DNA of 64,000 nt from Chloroflexota bacterium (GTDB lineage: Bacteria > Chloroflexota > Anaerolineae > Anaerolineales > Anaerolineaceae): positions 1 through 64,000 of the forward strand of contig JAKPNN010000030.1 of NCBI GenBank assembly GCA_029548365.1, given 5' to 3'. Positions 61,844 through 64,000 of the stretch are shown here, piece after piece. A program made the translations under genes and the position numbers. The notes under the pieces were generated by a model, which did no database searches, was not told where the DNA came from, and worked only from the letters and a program-made list of their open reading frames with translations. Every line of letters begins with the position of its first letter. Position 1 is the first letter of the stretch.

Positions 61844-61917
61844 AGGCCAGTAGCTCAATTTGGCAGAGCACCGCTCTCCAAAAGCGGGGGTTGCGGGTTC
61901 AAGTCCTGCCTGGCCTG
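61844..61917 (+). tRNA. tRNA-Trp(CCA)
   Basis: Acceptor AGGCCAG pairs with CTGGCCT; the anticodon stem CCGCT pairs with AGCGG around CTCCAAA, giving CCA. The discriminator is G. CCA end is not encoded. It lies between rpmG and secE. Confidence 0.94.
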
Positions 61918-61929
61918 CCTGGTTTTTTC

Positions 61930-61959
61930 AACGCCGTCTGTTATGGACGGCGTTTTACG
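61930..61959 (+). terminator. Hairpin between tRNA-Trp and secE
   Basis: Perfect 9-base arms (61930-61938 and 61946-61954) around a 7-base loop, then TT and weak T-richness. It could terminate tRNA-Trp transcripts partially while secE is read through or starts nearby. Confidence 0.6.
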
Positions 61960-61978
61960 CCCAGACAAGGAGTGACCG

Positions 61979-62197
61979 GTGTCACAAAAAAAGAAAAAGA
62001 AGTTGTCAATTATTCAGAAAATCCAACGCTTTTGGCGTGAAACCGTAGGCGAGCTTCGCAAGGTCACCTGGCCGACGCCCCCCGAAGCCTGGAAACTAAC
62101 CAAACTCGTCATGATTGTTATGGTAATTTTGGCGACCATTCTGGGTGTGTTGGATTTCTTGTTTTCAAGATTGATCTCCTTCCTGGTTACCCTTTAA
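61979..62197 (+). CDS. secE: Preprotein translocase subunit SecE
   Basis: A 72-residue single-span SecE that stabilises SecY in the translocon. The basic N-terminus is followed by FWRETVGELRKVTWPT, the family hallmark, and one membrane span (about 44-66). The start is GTG 61979 with AAGGAG about 6 bases before. It precedes nusG as in most bacteria. Confidence 0.95.
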   Translation: MSQKKKKKLSIIQKIQRFWRETVGELRKVTWPTPPEAWKLTKLVMIVMVILATILGVLDFLFSRLISFLVTL

Positions 62198-62241
62198 TCG
62201 TTTTTGAAGGGTTTTAACAAAAAGAGTCGGACAAGGTAATT

Positions 62242-62976
62242 ATGGCTGCAAACGATAAACCAGACGAACAAGTTCCAGAAGAGGAACAAACTACGACTGT
62301 TTCTGAATCCGAAGAAACGGGTGATATTCCTGTTCCGGCTGAAGACCCTGCTGCTGATTCCTTCAACGACGAATTAGACGTTTCAGAAACCGAGGATTTG
62401 GAATCTTCGCCGTCAGAACAGTCATCCGATGAAAAACTCGATGATCCTGGCGACGACCGAGCTTGGTATGTGATCCACTGCTATTCAGGTTATGAGAATA
62501 AAGTGCGCCACAACCTCGAACAACGGATCGAATCAATGAACATGAAAGATCAGATCTTTGATGTGGTCATCCCCACTCAGGAAGAGATCGAAGTTCGAGA
62601 TGGTAAACGCCGGTACATCGAACGGTATGTTTTTCCTGGTTATGTGTTGGTCAACATGCTGTTGAGTGAAGAAAGCTGGTACGTTGTTCGCAACACTCCA
62701 GGTGTAACGGGCTTTGTTGGTATGGGCAACGACCCAACCCCCCTGCGCCCTGAAGAGGTCTCACAAATCCTTCGACGCATGGAATCCGATGCCCCCACGA
62801 TTAAAGTCACCTTTAAACCCGGCGAGAAAGTCCGCATTATTGATGGTCCGTTCAATGATTTTCCTGGTGTGGTGGATGAGATTGATATGGAACGTTCAAA
62901 GGTGCGTGTGTTGGTTAATTTCTTCGGGCGCTCAACGCCTGTTGAATTGGGCTTTTTACAAGTCGAAAAAATATAA
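62242..62976 (+). CDS. nusG: Transcription termination/antitermination factor NusG, acidic N-terminal extension
   Basis: A 244-residue NusG. Residues about 73-190 form the NGN domain (WYVIHCYSGYENKVRHNLEQR start, then FPGYVLVNM) that binds RNA polymerase; residues about 190-244 form the KOW domain (FKPGEKVRIIDGPF). The first 70 residues are an acidic, Glu/Asp/Ser-rich extension not found in E. coli NusG, probably disordered. AAGG lies close to ATG 62242. It follows secE and precedes rplK. Confidence 0.95.
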   Translation: MAANDKPDEQVPEEEQTTTVSESEETGDIPVPAEDPAADSFNDELDVSETEDLESSPSEQSSDEKLDDPGDDRAWYVIHCYSGYENKVRHNLEQRIESMNMKDQIFDVVIPTQEEIEVRDGKRRYIERYVFPGYVLVNMLLSEESWYVVRNTPGVTGFVGMGNDPTPLRPEEVSQILRRMESDAPTIKVTFKPGEKVRIIDGPFNDFPGVVDEIDMERSKVRVLVNFFGRSTPVELGFLQVEKI

Positions 62977-62993
62977 TCGTTTAAATCAGTTAG

Positions 62994-63031
62994 TTGTGGG
63001 AGGGTTTTAGCCCGTTTGAACCACAAAGGAG
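62994..63031 (+). promoter_or_regulatory. Probable L1-binding leader before rplK
   Basis: TTGTGG pairs with CCACAA as an outer stem, and GGG with CCC as an inner one, around a T-rich loop, ending at the AAAGGAG ribosome site. It is nearly identical to the element before rplA. L1 binds such a leader in many bacteria and represses the L11 operon. Confidence 0.65.
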
Positions 63032-63038
63032 TATTGAC

Positions 63039-63464
63039 GTGGCAAAGAAAGTAAAAGCAATTGTTACCCTGCAAATTGAGGCTGGAAAGGCTAACCCGGC
63101 GCCGCCGATTGGCCCAGCTCTGGCGCAGCACGGCGCGAATATTATGGCCTTCTGCAAAGACTATAACAGCCGTACGGCTTCACGCGCCGGAGATATCATC
63201 CCGGCAGAGATTACGATCTTTTTTGATGGCTCATTCCGTTTTAAACTAAAATCGCCACCAACGGCAATTTTACTGCGCAAAGCAGCCGGAATTGAGAAAG
63301 GTTCCAGTGTGCCTAATCGAGAAAATGTTGGAACAGTCACCCGTTCTCAGGTGCGTGAAATCGCTGAACAAAAATTCAATGATATGAACGCTATCGACAT
63401 TGAAGGTGCAATTCTGCAAATTGAAGGCACAGCCAGAAACATGGGTATTGTGATCAAAGATTAA
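63039..63464 (+). CDS. rplK: Ribosomal protein L11
   Basis: A 141-residue 50S protein that forms the GTPase-associated centre with 23S rRNA. The N-terminal domain has [16 protein letters not shown]; the C-terminal domain carries the RNA-binding helices. The start is GTG 63039 with AAAGGAG 7 bases upstream; the frame that opens 15 codons earlier lies in the leader. rplA follows 51 bases later. Confidence 0.97.
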   Translation: MAKKVKAIVTLQIEAGKANPAPPIGPALAQHGANIMAFCKDYNSRTASRAGDIIPAEITIFFDGSFRFKLKSPPTAILLRKAAGIEKGSSVPNRENVGTVTRSQVREIAEQKFNDMNAIDIEGAILQIEGTARNMGIVIKD

Positions 63465-63472
63465 TCATTTAA

Positions 63473-63510
63473 TGTGGGAGGGTAATGCGCCCGTTTGAAC
63501 CACAAAGGAG
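63473..63510 (+). promoter_or_regulatory. Probable L1-binding leader before rplA
   Basis: TGTGG pairs with CCACA and GGG with CCC, then AAAGGAG. Compared with the rplK leader, only the loop (TAATGCG for TTTTAG) differs. It sits at the ribosome site of rplA. Confidence 0.65.
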
Positions 63511-63515
63511 TAATT

Positions 63516-64000
63516 ATGGCAAGGCATGGTAAGAAATATTATGAAGCAATAAAGAATATCGATCGAGATCAGGTATATGATCCCGTTGAAGCCATTAAAG
63601 TACTGAAATCCGTCAGTTATGCCAATTTTGATGAGACCGTTGAAGTGCATGTGCGCACAGGCCTCGATCCACGCCAGGCGGATCAACAAATTCGTGATGT
63701 GGTCGTGCTGCCAAATGGCCTTGGCAAGCCAGTGGTCGTGCTGGTATTTGCCCAGGGCGAAGGCGCAGACGCCGCCCGTGCAGCTGGTGCGGACTTTGTT
63801 GTCGATTCTGAAGAAATGGTAACCAAAATCCAGAACGGTTGGACAGAATTTGACGTTGCCATCGCCACCCCGGACATGATGGGGACGGTCGGCAAACTCG
63901 GTCGGGTTTTGGGCCCGCGCGGCTTGATGCCCAACCCCAAAGCAGGCACCGTTGTCCAGGTTGATAATATGGCTGTCGCAATTGAAGAAGCCAAAGCAGG
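63516..64000 (+). CDS. rplA: Ribosomal protein L1 (C-terminus outside window)
   Basis: The first 161 residues of L1, which binds 23S rRNA at the E-site stalk and represses its own operon. Recognisable parts are [21 protein letters not shown] at the start, and [19 protein letters not shown] near 133-151, the conserved RNA-binding loop. ATG 63516 has AAAGGAG 5 bases before it. The gene runs off the window end. Confidence 0.97.
   Translation, partial: MARHGKKYYEAIKNIDRDQVYDPVEAIKVLKSVSYANFDETVEVHVRTGLDPRQADQQIRDVVVLPNGLGKPVVVLVFAQGEGADAARAAGADFVVDSEEMVTKIQNGWTEFDVAIATPDMMGTVGKLGRVLGPRGLMPNPKAGTVVQVDNMAVAIEEAKA

Overview
The window reads as bacterial chromosome at moderate GC with dense, mostly vertical housekeeping content. 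The best guess for the organism is a member of the Chloroflexota, class Anaerolineae. This is an inference from style: lipoproteins with Thr/Pro-rich linkers and NBR1-type Ig domains, a BMP-type nucleoside ABC importer, T-box control of pheS and thrS, a PadR plus HAAS-like pair, and tRNA genes without an encoded CCA. No rRNA or single marker proves it.

Layout. 1-6.4 kb: partial phosphodiesterase, nucleoside phosphorylase, an unrecognised 486-residue protein, an orphan DNA methyltransferase, a PadR/membrane protein pair and a small membrane protein. 6.4-10.3 kb: ppk1, ppa (inorganic pyrophosphatase) and trmD. 10.3-17 kb: an MFS carrier and a four-gene BMP-type ABC importer with its own promoter and terminators. 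17-26 kb: cysteine desulfurase, a three-gene ABC-2 exporter, two related surface lipoproteins, queG and a dus gene. 26-29 kb: rpsO and pnp, with a long hairpin in the pnp leader. 29.0-30.04 kb: a tandem array of broken tRNA-Val copies around one intact tRNA-Val(CAC). 30-35 kb: sugar aminotransferase, PIG-L deacetylase, ceramidase-like enzyme and GPH carrier. 35.7-41.1 kb: gyrA, birA-type ligase, HAD phosphatase, trpS. 41.6-47.7 kb: alpha/beta hydrolase, GH3 beta-glucosidase, a glycosyltransferase-methyltransferase fusion, aldo/keto reductase. 48-54.9 kb (minus strand): thrS and pheS, each behind its own promoter and T-box leader, then pheT, with a four-helix-bundle gene inserted between pheS and pheT. 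55.2-59.7 kb: a broken Fpg/Nei gene, tRNA-Val(GAC), an ABC exporter, dCMP deaminase, FkbM methyltransferase. 59.9-64 kb: tRNA-Thr(UGU), tRNA-Tyr, tRNA-Thr(GGU), tuf, rpmG, tRNA-Trp, secE, nusG, rplK, rplA, the classic translation cluster.

How it fits together. The window is rich in RNA-level control: two T-boxes, a probable L1-binding leader duplicated before rplK and rplA, a pnp leader hairpin and a terminator-like hairpin before gyrA. The thrS T-box bulge (UGGA) matches the discriminator U of both tRNA-Thr genes in this window. The two strongest oddities are the tRNA-Val array, in which the anticodon-loop-to-3'-end part of a tRNA is repeated with GC-rich palindromic inserts, and the four-helix-bundle cassette between pheS and pheT, bounded by inverted GTGAATN heptamer arrays. 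The same heptamers recur at several other intergenic sites nearby. No CRISPR array, integrase, transposase, reverse transcriptase or recognisable defence operon was seen.
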